DNA from: Prevotella sp.
Lineage (GTDB): Bacteria > Bacteroidota > Bacteroidia > Bacteroidales > Bacteroidaceae
Direction: 5' to 3'
Length of the DNA: 64,000 bases
Assembly (NCBI GenBank): GCA_017554145.1
Contig: JAFZIZ010000005.1
Location: 1-64,000, forward strand
The notes under the pieces were generated by a model. It was not told the DNA's origin and did no database searches. It saw nothing but the letters and a program-made list of their open reading frames with translations. Positions 36,157 through 44,629 of the stretch are shown in pieces. How positions within the stretch are numbered: position 1 is the stretch's first letter; the number at the start of each line of letters is the position of its first letter. The position numbers and the translations under genes are program-made.

Positions 36157-37347
36157 ATGAAAATCGCTATTTTAACATCAGGTATACTGCCTGTTCCTGC
36201 CGTACAAGGAGGAGCCGTAGAGAATTTTCTCGACTATTTTCTGGAGTATAACCATCAGCATCAACTCCATAATATAACTGTTTACAGCGTTTACCATCCT
36301 AACGTCGAAAACCATCCGGCGTTATCATCTTCTGTAAATCACTATCATTACATCGATGTATCCAGTTTCTTTGCAAAAGTCAGGAAACATCTCTTTGGGT
36401 ATATACACAAAGACACACATCATCATTATTCCATCGAATACTTTTTGCATCAATCCCTGAAACACATTTTGAAGAATGAATATGATATGATCGTTCTTCA
36501 CAACCGACCTGGATATGCAGAAGTTCTTATCGGGAAAACCTCTTCAAAACTTGTCTATACATTATATAACGATAAACTTAATTCCCAGACCAGAAAACAC
36601 CAACTTATCTATGATGGAGCCTCTCTAATTATCTCAACATCCAACTATATAACAGACAGGGTAAAGACCATCAACGACTACGCCAATAAATGCATCACTG
36701 TTTACAGCGGTATTGAATTACAACGATTTAACAGAGAGCATGTCTATCCTCATGAAAGAAAGAGTTTACATTTGTCCCCCGATGATTTCGTAATCGTCTT
36801 CAGCGGGCGTGTCACCCCAGAAAAAGGCATTATGGAACTCATTGACGCCATGATCCTGCTCAAAGGCCATCCTCAAATAAAATTGTTAGTTATCGGCAGT
36901 TCTTTCTATGGCAATGCAGATAATAAGAATGAATTCTTCGAGAAACTCAAAAAGAGAGCAGAGAATCTCAACGACCGTATTATCTTCACAGGTTTTGTGC
37001 CTTATGACCAAATGCCTCAATACGTAAGTATGGCTGATATTGCCGTCATCCCTTCTGTGTGGGATGATCCCTTTCCCACTACAGTATTAGAGGCTCAAGC
37101 GATAGGACTTCCTGTCATATCTACCCATCGTGGGGGAATTCCAGAAGAAGTGACAGATGAGACAGCCATTCTTCTTGATACTGATGAGCATTTCGCTAAC
37201 AATCTTGCTGCCGCTATTCTGGATCTCTATCAGCATCCTGAGAAACGAGAAGTCATGGGTCGTGCAGCATTGGAACATGCTCAACTATTCAGTAAGGAAC
37301 GCTACGCAGAGAACTTCTTCAAGACTATTTCATCTATTATTTTGTAG
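36157..37347 (+). CDS. GT4 glycosyltransferase
   Basis: A GT-B fold transferase: AVQGGAVENFLDYFLEY near the start, IVFSGRVTPEKGIMELIDAM opening the donor-binding lobe, and the ExxxxxxxE motif region ADIAVIPSVWDDPFPTTVLEAQAIGLPVI. It is 396 residues and the last gene of the main rightward operon. The acceptor and donor are not readable. Confidence 0.9.
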   Translation: MKIAILTSGILPVPAVQGGAVENFLDYFLEYNHQHQLHNITVYSVYHPNVENHPALSSSVNHYHYIDVSSFFAKVRKHLFGYIHKDTHHHYSIEYFLHQSLKHILKNEYDMIVLHNRPGYAEVLIGKTSSKLVYTLYNDKLNSQTRKHQLIYDGASLIISTSNYITDRVKTINDYANKCITVYSGIELQRFNREHVYPHERKSLHLSPDDFVIVFSGRVTPEKGIMELIDAMILLKGHPQIKLLVIGSSFYGNADNKNEFFEKLKKRAENLNDRIIFTGFVPYDQMPQYVSMADIAVIPSVWDDPFPTTVLEAQAIGLPVISTHRGGIPEEVTDETAILLDTDEHFANNLAAAILDLYQHPEKREVMGRAALEHAQLFSKERYAENFFKTISSIIL

Positions 37348-37651
37348 CCTTGACTTTGTCTAAGGTAGGCTGTACCCTGATACGCTATAGACTCACAGGG
37401 ACTCTCGGCAGTAAGGGTACTTACTATCCTACAAGAATGGTGAACGACTCATCATTCCTCGGTTGTAACAAGAGATTATCAATATTATGCATCAATATCC
37501 ACCAGGCGTAGAAGTCCATTATGATAAGACATTCGAAGATTATGACTTTACCAGATTACTGGTGCAGACCTTAAGGCAAATGAAGTATCTATGGGCGATA
37601 CCTTTGAGAAAACTGTATATCAGATAGATCTGTGTTTAGTATATGCATATA
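37348..37651 (+). other. Gene-poor gap with possible remnant of a broken glycan gene
   Basis: This is the longest non-coding stretch of the polysaccharide locus. The plus strand has two overlapping fragments in different frames. One runs from 37350 to about 37511 and contains RLTGTLGSKGTYYPTRM. The other is an ATG frame at 37487-37627 with VHYDKTFEDYDF and LWAIPLRKLYI. They could be pieces of one decayed gene joined by a frameshift, but I recognise no family. No terminator or promoter is clear. Confidence 0.35.
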
Positions 37652-39505
37652 CTATCTCTTCTTTCGAAGACGATAGTCCTTGACAATCTCTGCTGCAAAA
37701 GTAGAGTCAAGGATGGCATAGCCCAACAAATTCAGATGGAAATGATCGTCAGTATAAATCTCTCGTTTGTCACGCCAGCCTTCGGGATTCCATTTGTCGT
37801 ATGAAACATAAATAATACTGTCCACAAGCTGATGGGCAATCAACGAATCCTTTAGAGCTTGACGATAGTCATGTGTACCATAAAGGTCAGTTTTCAAAAC
37901 ACTCATGGCCAATCTTGACCGTAATCGATAGAAAAGAGTATTACCTGCAAATGCCTCGTCAACCTCTACATCAGGAATTTCCATCACAACAGGCCGAATG
38001 CCCATGGACAACAACAGACGAATGATATGGAAGTAATTTGTCACATAATAATGTTTCCCCCTTCGTTGACGGGCATCATTGATACCAGCAGAGATGACAC
38101 AATAGTCAGCCCCCTGCTCCAAGATTGGCTGGGAGCAATTGTTCAAATCAAATTCTGTAGCCAACATACGCTCTGCACTCATCCGCTCATATATCTCACC
38201 ACTGACGGCACCACCTTTCCCTTTGGCAATGACCTTTACCTTATGGCTCTTCAGTACCCTTTTCAACTCCGCCTCAAATGTGGAGTCACGGCGCAACGTC
38301 TCATGGAAATACACCCAGCTGTCACCTATCATAACTACTCGTAATGTGTCATCGTTGTGCTGTGTCACTTCATAGGGTTTGAAAGGATACGGAGGCATGT
38401 AAAACGGACGCATCAGCCATATCGCCGTCGTCAACACACCTGCTGTCGATAGTGTCAACAGAACAACCCTACCTAAAATCATCTTGTTACCAACCCCTTT
38501 CACAAAACGAATGACAGGTACGGAGCATAACACAACGGAGATAACGATATAGAGAAAGGTCTTCACTATTGGATTGCCTACATATAAGAGCAGATCGCTA
38601 ATAGAAGGTGCTATCGTGGAGAAATAGAATAGCTGAAAAATATAAATGGCATAGGAATGAGTTCCCAGTCTGCAGACAACATTCTCTATTAGACTATTAA
38701 CAGACAGCCAATAGAAAAACTTACACAAGAAATAGAATATCAGGAACGCCATATAGAAATAACATATCCAGTGGAACGTCCGCCAATCTTCCGTATGGAA
38801 GAACCACGGAGACCAATCTACACCTCGAATTTCAAAGCAATATGCCGCCACCAGACTCACCACAGAGAGGATCAATGTGATCGCATTCATCACTATGCCT
38901 TTCTCCACCAACAGATAGCCTAGGTAAATCAGGAAGATATAACGCAGGAAAAGAAGTCGGTACAACCAATGCGGTATGTCTATCAAACTACAAAGTAATT
39001 CGGCACCAACCGATAACAATAAGAAAAGGATTCCTAACCATGTGACACTAAAACGCCGGAACATTGGTTTAAACAAAGGTAGTAATATAGCGAATTGAAT
39101 ATAAATCAAAGGATAATAAGAACCAGGACCCCGCCCACCCCAATACAACGAACCCATCAGTTTTGTATGTACTGATATGCCTGGATTCATCGCAAAGTAA
39201 CAGACAAAAATCAGAATCTCTACTATCAGAAAAGGAAGAACTGCTCTTTTCAATATTTTCATCAGGTTTAGCCTTATGGTGCCATAACCTTTCTTATAAG
39301 AATGGAAAACCTGTATTAATAGAAAGAGAGGAACAGCAGGAAATCCCCATAGCCAAAACAAAGTAGTTCGACAGGCAGCTTCATCAATAGAATGATTCAT
39401 CACGACCAACAAGATACAAATTCCCTTGACGAAATCAAGAGAAAGGTCCTGTCCTTCCTTGCTGAATTCCATCTTCCATTCGTACCTATGTATGAAGTCA
39501 AGCAT
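37652..39505 (-). CDS. Acyltransferase-3 membrane protein fused to a C-terminal SGNH hydrolase domain
   Basis: Probable O-acetyltransferase for glycan. The N-terminal acyltransferase-3 domain has about ten helices and starts LDFVKGICILLVVMNHS, carrying the conserved His. The C-terminal SGNH domain starts VVMIGDSW (Ser near residue 393), followed by GGAVSG, AGIND (about 473) and DDHFHLN (about 586), so all catalytic blocks are present. AT3-SGNH fusions are known in O-antigen acetylation, where the SGNH part finishes transfer in the periplasm. The longest frame begins at a TTG inside the TATCTTTG box, so the ATG at 39505 is chosen, giving 617 residues. Confidence 0.9.
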   Translation of the reverse strand: MLDFIHRYEWKMEFSKEGQDLSLDFVKGICILLVVMNHSIDEAACRTTLFWLWGFPAVPLFLLIQVFHSYKKGYGTIRLNLMKILKRAVLPFLIVEILIFVCYFAMNPGISVHTKLMGSLYWGGRGPGSYYPLIYIQFAILLPLFKPMFRRFSVTWLGILFLLLSVGAELLCSLIDIPHWLYRLLFLRYIFLIYLGYLLVEKGIVMNAITLILSVVSLVAAYCFEIRGVDWSPWFFHTEDWRTFHWICYFYMAFLIFYFLCKFFYWLSVNSLIENVVCRLGTHSYAIYIFQLFYFSTIAPSISDLLLYVGNPIVKTFLYIVISVVLCSVPVIRFVKGVGNKMILGRVVLLTLSTAGVLTTAIWLMRPFYMPPYPFKPYEVTQHNDDTLRVVMIGDSWVYFHETLRRDSTFEAELKRVLKSHKVKVIAKGKGGAVSGEIYERMSAERMLATEFDLNNCSQPILEQGADYCVISAGINDARQRRGKHYYVTNYFHIIRLLLSMGIRPVVMEIPDVEVDEAFAGNTLFYRLRSRLAMSVLKTDLYGTHDYRQALKDSLIAHQLVDSIIYVSYDKWNPEGWRDKREIYTDDHFHLNLLGYAILDSTFAAEIVKDYRLRKKR

Positions 39506-39529
39506 TCGTATTTCTGCCTTTTTTAGCCA

Positions 39530-39537
39530 CAAAGATA
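39530..39537 (-). promoter_or_regulatory. -7 box of the AT3-SGNH gene
   Basis: TATCTTTG on the minus strand, 25 nt before the chosen ATG. It faces the promoter of the UbiA-like gene in a 101-nt divergent region. Confidence 0.6.
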
Positions 39538-39556
39538 CACTTTTTTATATAATATA

Positions 39557-39588
39557 TTTGTCTTTTACCATGTTTTTTCATACATTTG
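39557..39588 (+). promoter_or_regulatory. Promoter of the UbiA-like gene
   Basis: TTTG (39557-39560), a 20-nt spacer and TACATTTG (39581-39588). The TTG within the -7 box is the false start of the longest frame. The real ATG is at 39607. Confidence 0.7.
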
Positions 39589-39606
39589 CAATTGAAAAGG
39601 CTAAAG

Positions 39607-40485
39607 ATGAAGGACGCATTGATGCTTTTACGCCCTTTGCAATGGTTTAAAAACGCTTTTGTATTTGCTCCATTGTTCTTCAGCAACAACTTGCTGAACA
39701 AGGAATACTTTATGCAAACACTATGGACATTCTTCGCTTTCTGTTTAGTATCCAGCAGCATCTATTGCTTTAACGACATCCACGACGTGGAGAGTGACCG
39801 ACTACACCCTAAGAAGAAACTACGTCCTATTGCCGCAGGAAAAGTCAGTACATGGGAAGGCTATTTCATCATGCTCTTGTGCTTGATGGGATCTCTCCTT
39901 CTTGTTACTCTCTCCCACAGTATCAACATGCCCATTCTCTATGCGCTCTTGTTGGGTTATTGGGCAATGAATATTGCCTATTGCGTCCGACTGAAACAAT
40001 ATGCTATCCTCGACGTAGCCATCATTGCCGTGGGTTTTGTGATGAGGGTATTGATAGGTGGTTTCACCACCGATATCTTCGTGTCGGGTTGGCTTGCCTT
40101 AATGACCTTCTTGCTTGCTCTCTTCCTTGCTTTTGCCAAGCGGAAGGATGACTACCGCATCTATGAGCTGACTGGTACGATGCCCCGTAAGAGTATTACA
40201 GGCTATAATGCCCAATTTATCGATTTAAGCGTAACTATAGTAGGCACTATCACGATGGTGTGCTACATTATTTATACCATGAACGAGAATGTCATTGAGC
40301 GATTCAATTCACCCTATATCTACCTTACTAACTTCTGGGTACTGGCAGGACTATTGCGTTATCTGCAAAATATGCTAGTGTACCAACGTAGTGGCAGTCC
40401 TACTAAAGTATTGGTAAAAGACCGTTTTATTCAAATATGTATTGTAGGCTGGGTACTTTCCTTCTTTGCCATTATTTATCTTTAA
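39607..40485 (+). CDS. UbiA-family prenyltransferase, decaprenyl-phosphate phosphoribosyltransferase-like
   Basis: Polytopic membrane prenyltransferase of 292 residues. RPLQWFKNAFVFAPLFF at the start and NDIHDVESDRLHPKKKLRPIA (the NDxxDxxxD aspartate motif from about residue 56) are the pattern of 5-phosphoribosyl-1-diphosphate:decaprenyl-phosphate transferases, as in mycobacterial arabinan synthesis. The other UbiA types, such as menaquinone and haem enzymes, match less well. It would provide a lipid-linked ribofuranose or arabinofuranose donor. The partner epimerases DprE1/DprE2 are not in the window. The gene overlaps the convergent acyltransferase by 14 bases. Confidence 0.8.
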   Translation: MKDALMLLRPLQWFKNAFVFAPLFFSNNLLNKEYFMQTLWTFFAFCLVSSSIYCFNDIHDVESDRLHPKKKLRPIAAGKVSTWEGYFIMLLCLMGSLLLVTLSHSINMPILYALLLGYWAMNIAYCVRLKQYAILDVAIIAVGFVMRVLIGGFTTDIFVSGWLALMTFLLALFLAFAKRKDDYRIYELTGTMPRKSITGYNAQFIDLSVTIVGTITMVCYIIYTMNENVIERFNSPYIYLTNFWVLAGLLRYLQNMLVYQRSGSPTKVLVKDRFIQICIVGWVLSFFAIIYL

Positions 40486-41494
40486 CCCCAAACAAATAGC
40501 GGGCAAGGAAAGGACAGAACCGAAGGATGTAACTGGTAACCAAACAGGCTCCCACCACCAAAAGTGCTTCTATTAAGACCACCCCGACTTCCATCAATGT
40601 ATTATGGTAGGCAAGAATCTGCCGATTATAATAAAGTATCGACTCTGGCAGAAAGAAGAAATGCAATAGGTATATATCCAAAGTCCGTGTACCGATATAC
40701 TGAAGACCGCGACCAAGCGGTTTCTCCTTGGTAAACCAAGAGGAAAACTTACGGAAGAAAGTAAAAACCATCACCATACCGCAAATACCACTTATCGCAA
40801 ATCGGGTATATGCCCACAACCAATCATTGGTAACAGGAAAAGCTGCCATCAGGCAGAATACACCCACAACAGCAATCTGTATCATATGACGGTTTGTCAA
40901 ACATTGGAACTGGTCAAAGTACTTTTTTATCAACGTTCCTAAGAAGAAAAATAAATAATATCGCCAAGTGACAAAGCCTAAGAATCCTAATATTTCACGT
41001 TCCCACCCTAACTGAGAAGAGACCATACTGTAATTCATATCATACCAATAAGCAGCCATTGAAATGACGAGTGTAGCCAATAGCATCCATCCGTCTTTAT
41101 ACTTACATTGACGGAAAGCCAAAGAAGACAGAATATAAAGCACAAAAAAGACAAATAGCCCAAACGTAAACCAATAGCCACCTTTGAATGCACCTAATTG
41201 ATGAAAGAAATTAGAACGCTCATGTAATGCCAAAAAAATAACAGTTGGGATAATTTGTACCATGAACTTATTACTGACCACCTGACGAACTGTGGACGAA
41301 TCCCAGATTCGACCTATCTTATTAAACAACCAGCCACTAATCATAAAGAAACAAGGCAAACGCAACAAGAATAAAATATCATTATATGCCATGAAATACT
41401 CCTTAAAACAGAAGATACAGACATGGGAATAGACTACGAGAATCATTGTAAGTCCTCGCATCGCATCAATGTATTGTATACGTTCCTTTGCCAT
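40472..41494 (-). CDS. Acyltransferase-3 family membrane protein
   Basis: Probable glycan O-acyltransferase of the inner membrane. It opens RIQYIDAMRGLTMILVVYSHV, the AT3 signature with its conserved His, and continues LLRLPCFFMISGWLF. About ten hydrophobic helices span the 340 residues. There is no SGNH domain. It is transcribed alone from a divergent promoter shared with glf. The acyl group and target are unknown. Confidence 0.88.
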   Translation of the reverse strand: MAKERIQYIDAMRGLTMILVVYSHVCIFCFKEYFMAYNDILFLLRLPCFFMISGWLFNKIGRIWDSSTVRQVVSNKFMVQIIPTVIFLALHERSNFFHQLGAFKGGYWFTFGLFVFFVLYILSSLAFRQCKYKDGWMLLATLVISMAAYWYDMNYSMVSSQLGWEREILGFLGFVTWRYYLFFFLGTLIKKYFDQFQCLTNRHMIQIAVVGVFCLMAAFPVTNDWLWAYTRFAISGICGMVMVFTFFRKFSSWFTKEKPLGRGLQYIGTRTLDIYLLHFFFLPESILYYNRQILAYHNTLMEVGVVLIEALLVVGACLVTSYILRFCPFLARYLFGVKDK

Positions 41495-41500
41495 ATTTTC

Positions 41501-41543
41501 TGCAAATATACGAATTATTTGGCAAATAATTCGTATATTTGCA
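41501..41543. promoter_or_regulatory. Perfect 20-bp dyad containing both -7 boxes of a divergent promoter
   Basis: TGCAAATATACGAATTATTT (41501-41520) is repeated exactly inverted at 41524-41543 around GGC. Each arm contains a TATATTTG -7 box, one reading left to the acyltransferase (41510-41503) and one reading right to glf (41534-41541). Normal -33 elements are not found at the right distance, so the arrangement may need an activator or be held by a dimeric repressor. Confidence 0.75.
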
Positions 41544-41567
41544 AACAGTAACCAAAATAATATCTAG

Positions 41568-42680
41568 ATGGCAAAATATGATTATCTAATTGTTGGAGCA
41601 GGATTATATGGTTCCACTTTTGCATATTGCGCAAAACAACAAGGAAAGAAATGCCTGGTCATTGACAAACGTCCACAACTGGGCGGTAATCTATATTGTG
41701 AGAACATTGCCAATATCAATGTTCACAAATACGGTCCACATATTTTCCATACCTCCAATAAGAAAGTGTGGGACTTCGTCAACTCTATCGTGGAGTTTAA
41801 TAGATTTACAGAATCACCTGTTGCCATCTACAAAGGAAAGGCATACAACCTGCCATTCAACATGAACACCTTCTCGCAAATGTGGGGAGTCATCACTCCT
41901 GACGAGGCTAAAAAGAAGATAGAAGAACAACGCAAAGAGATGGAAGGGAAGGAAATCACCAATCTGGAGGAACAGGCAATTTCTTTAGTAGGAAGAGATA
42001 TTTACGAACGCCTCATCAAAGGATATACTGAGAAACAATGGGGACGTAAATGCACCGAATTACCTCCTTTCATCATCAAACGCATACCTGTCAGATTCGT
42101 TTACGACAATAACTATTTCAATGACTCCTATCAGGGAGTACCCATCGGAGGATATAATAAACTCATTAACGGACTGTTAGAAAATATTGATTGTCAGGTA
42201 AATACTAATTTCTTTTCCAACAAAAAGGAATTGAAAGCAATAGCAGACAACATTGTCTTTACAGGAAGAATTGATGAGTTCTATGATTTCAGATATGGTA
42301 AACTGGATTACCGAACTATCAGGTTTGAGACCGAAACGCTTCCTACTTCCAACTATCAGGGACTGGCTCAAATTAACTATACAGACGCAGAGATTCCCTA
42401 TACCCGTATCATCGAGCACAAACATTTCGAATCATTTGCCGCTGAGATTGACAAGAACCCTCAGACAGTTATCAGCCGTGAGTATTCCGTGGAATGGGAG
42501 GAAGGTATGGAGCCCTATTATCCCATCAATAACGATAGGAATAACCAGTTGTACCAACAATACGAGGCATTGGCTCAGCAAGAGACCAACGTCATTTTTG
42601 GTGGTAGACTTGCTGAATACAAATACTACGACATGGCACCTATCGTAGAGAAAGTACTGAAGAGGTTCTTATTTCTTTAA
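41568..42680 (+). CDS. glf: UDP-galactopyranose mutase
   Basis: Flavoenzyme converting UDP-galactopyranose to UDP-galactofuranose. FAD-binding YLIVGAGLYGSTFAY is at the start, then VIDKRPQLGGNLY, KYGPHIFHTSNKKVW, YTEKQWGRKCTELP, RFVYDNNYFND and RIIEHKHFE. The 370-residue length is typical. It implies galactofuranose in the glycan made here. It overlaps the convergent GT2 gene by 12 bases. Confidence 0.96.
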   Translation: MAKYDYLIVGAGLYGSTFAYCAKQQGKKCLVIDKRPQLGGNLYCENIANINVHKYGPHIFHTSNKKVWDFVNSIVEFNRFTESPVAIYKGKAYNLPFNMNTFSQMWGVITPDEAKKKIEEQRKEMEGKEITNLEEQAISLVGRDIYERLIKGYTEKQWGRKCTELPPFIIKRIPVRFVYDNNYFNDSYQGVPIGGYNKLINGLLENIDCQVNTNFFSNKKELKAIADNIVFTGRIDEFYDFRYGKLDYRTIRFETETLPTSNYQGLAQINYTDAEIPYTRIIEHKHFESFAAEIDKNPQTVISREYSVEWEEGMEPYYPINNDRNNQLYQQYEALAQQETNVIFGGRLAEYKYYDMAPIVEKVLKRFLFL

Positions 42681-43514
42681 GAGATTGTCCCTTGCATCCT
42701 CATAATAATCCGTCTTGGAAAAAAGACGGGTTATACCGTGCAACTTGAAGCGATTCCACATGGCTTTACATAACGTTCCTTCCTTGAAGGAACTGTAACT
42801 GGTAACGACACGACAACGTTTGTCATTGACAAATTTTATCTTACCATATTTTTTCATTGCCAATGCCATAGATCCATCCTCACCACGGAGAATTTCTACA
42901 CGAAAGCCCTCCTTTTTGGCATATTCTGCGACAAAGGCAAAAGCCATACCACGAACACTCAATTCTGGACGATTAATACTCTGCAACTTCAGATAAATAT
43001 CACGACAGAACTCATAGACTCTTAATTTCAGCTTGGAAAAGTGCTCATTAGGATAAAAACTCCACAGCGATGCTACTGCAGACACCCCTGGCTTCTCCAG
43101 CTCGTCTATCATTATTTCAAAATAATGAGGAGGATATATCGTATCAGAATCAATACACATATAGTACTTCCCTTTAGATTGATTCAAACCACACTGGCGG
43201 GCATAACCACAAGAATGCTGATGCTCAGTATAATAGGTAACACCCATTTTCTCAAAGATTTCAGCAGTCTTGTCTTTTGACTCATTATCCACACCAATAA
43301 TCTCTACAGGGTACTTGCACTGGATTTCACTGATTGACCAAAGACAAGCAGGCAAATGTTTCTCCTCATTATAAGCAATCACCACTATTGAGGCAACAGG
43401 TTCTTGACTTTGCAATCTTTCCAAACGTTTACGGGTACCGTCAATCATTTCTTGAGGCACCTCGCTAAAAGGTTTTTCGTAAATGCTCAGATACTTCTCA
43501 TACCATTCTGCCAT
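42669..43514 (-). CDS. GT2 glycosyltransferase
   Basis: A GT-A transferase of 281 residues: VASIVVIAYNEEKHLPACLWSI, IGVDNESKDKTAEIFEKMG, CGYARQCGLNQSKGKYYMCIDSDT with the metal-binding DSD, and RGEDGSMALAMKKYG. The longest frame starts at a TTG that belongs to the TATCTTTG -7 box. The ATG at 43514 is therefore used, leaving a leader of about 20 nt. Confidence 0.88.
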   Translation of the reverse strand: MAEWYEKYLSIYEKPFSEVPQEMIDGTRKRLERLQSQEPVASIVVIAYNEEKHLPACLWSISEIQCKYPVEIIGVDNESKDKTAEIFEKMGVTYYTEHQHSCGYARQCGLNQSKGKYYMCIDSDTIYPPHYFEIMIDELEKPGVSAVASLWSFYPNEHFSKLKLRVYEFCRDIYLKLQSINRPELSVRGMAFAFVAEYAKKEGFRVEILRGEDGSMALAMKKYGKIKFVNDKRCRVVTSYSSFKEGTLCKAMWNRFKLHGITRLFSKTDYYEDARDNLLKK

Positions 43515-43541
43515 AACGTCAATGTATTTGGATTCATTATG

Positions 43542-43573
43542 CAAAGATAAATATTCTTCTGCAAATCTCCAAA
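43542..43573 (-). promoter_or_regulatory. Promoter of the minus-strand GT2 gene
   Basis: The minus strand has TTTG (43570-43573), a 20-nt spacer and TATCTTTG (43542-43549). It lies back to back with the promoter at 43579-43610. Confidence 0.7.
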
Positions 43574-43578
43574 TATTA

Positions 43579-43610
43579 TTTGTTTTTTTGCTTATTATTT
43601 CGTACCTTTG
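43579..43610 (+). promoter_or_regulatory. Promoter of the second acyltransferase gene
   Basis: TTTG (43579-43582), a 20-nt spacer and TACCTTTG (43603-43610). The -33 elements of this and the divergent promoter are only five bases apart. Confidence 0.75.
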
Positions 43611-43615
43611 ACGCG

Positions 43616-44629
43616 ATGAATGAAAGAATCAATTGGATAGACTGGTCAAAGTTTCTGGCAGTGGCGCTAACAGTACCATGCCACATCCCACAGACTCGAG
43701 GAGATCAGCCAGTGACTTATTTCATGGTATTCCTTCTTGCCTGTCTCATGTTCAATTCTGGATATTTGAAAAAAAAACGTGCCAACTGGCGAGATAACCT
43801 TAGTAAATACTGGTATTCTTTGGTAATCCCTTATCTGATATACAATATACTATTCTATCCTTTCTGGCTGGTCAGGTACTATCTCATCCATGGGTTTATG
43901 CCCTCCCACCTATTTGTATATATCAAACCATTCGTCGGTATGTTTCTCCTTCAGGCACACAACAGTTATGCCTATGAATTGAATCCTGTTACATGGTTTA
44001 TCGCTGCTTTGGTCATCATGCATATTCTCTTAGATATCTGCAATAATCTGAAACACGGGAACTGGTGGATGACAGGACTCTGCATACTGGGTATGATCTT
44101 GTATGTCGTTAATAAATACCATATATTCACTAACCATCTTGTATTCGTAGGCATCTTTAAATCCCTAATCTTTTACTATATGGGATATCTGTGTCGCCAA
44201 TATGGAATCTTCAAGACTTGCAATTTCAAGAAAGACGCAGGATGGTTTATCATCACCTTCATCTTAAGTATCGTTCTCTTTGCCTATCATGCGAATGAGA
44301 CTTATTTCCCATTGCACATGCTATCCTACTTCCCTGCTGTGCTCTTTGGACTACTTGCCTTCATCTTCTTCTGTAAAATGCTGGACGGAGTCCATTCCAA
44401 GATTATTGTGAATTATTCCAATGGTACCATGGTATTCATCGGCATGCATTGGATGATTGTCGGCTGCATTCGTTATGGCATCCTCAAACCTTTTTTCCAT
44501 GTATCAGGGGATTATATCTACTCTCCTATAGAAGCATACGCTTTAGGATTAGTAGTCACCCTCCTACTCTATCCGATGATTCTTTTCTTCCAAGCCAAGA
44601 TGCCTTGGATGTTAGGAAAGAGAAGATAA
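43616..44629 (+). CDS. Acyltransferase-3 family membrane protein
   Basis: Opens INWIDWSKFLAVALTVPCHIPQTRGD, an AT3-like first helix with a His, followed by about nine more helices over 337 residues. The family is less certain than for the other two AT3 proteins, but hydrophobic spacing and context fit O-acetyltransferases. The ATG at 43616 is chosen. Longer frames begin upstream of the -7 box. That places the ATG only 5 nt after the box, so the mRNA is nearly leaderless. It overlaps the convergent GT4 gene by 18 bases. Confidence 0.82.
   Translation: MNERINWIDWSKFLAVALTVPCHIPQTRGDQPVTYFMVFLLACLMFNSGYLKKKRANWRDNLSKYWYSLVIPYLIYNILFYPFWLVRYYLIHGFMPSHLFVYIKPFVGMFLLQAHNSYAYELNPVTWFIAALVIMHILLDICNNLKHGNWWMTGLCILGMILYVVNKYHIFTNHLVFVGIFKSLIFYYMGYLCRQYGIFKTCNFKKDAGWFIITFILSIVLFAYHANETYFPLHMLSYFPAVLFGLLAFIFFCKMLDGVHSKIIVNYSNGTMVFIGMHWMIVGCIRYGILKPFFHVSGDYIYSPIEAYALGLVVTLLLYPMILFFQAKMPWMLGKRR

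Noticed and set aside
41501..41543. Invertible (phase-variable) promoter as known in Bacteroides capsules
   Set aside because: The inverted repeats are separated by only three bases. Phase-variable switches need a promoter between repeats that lie well apart, and no invertase gene is near.
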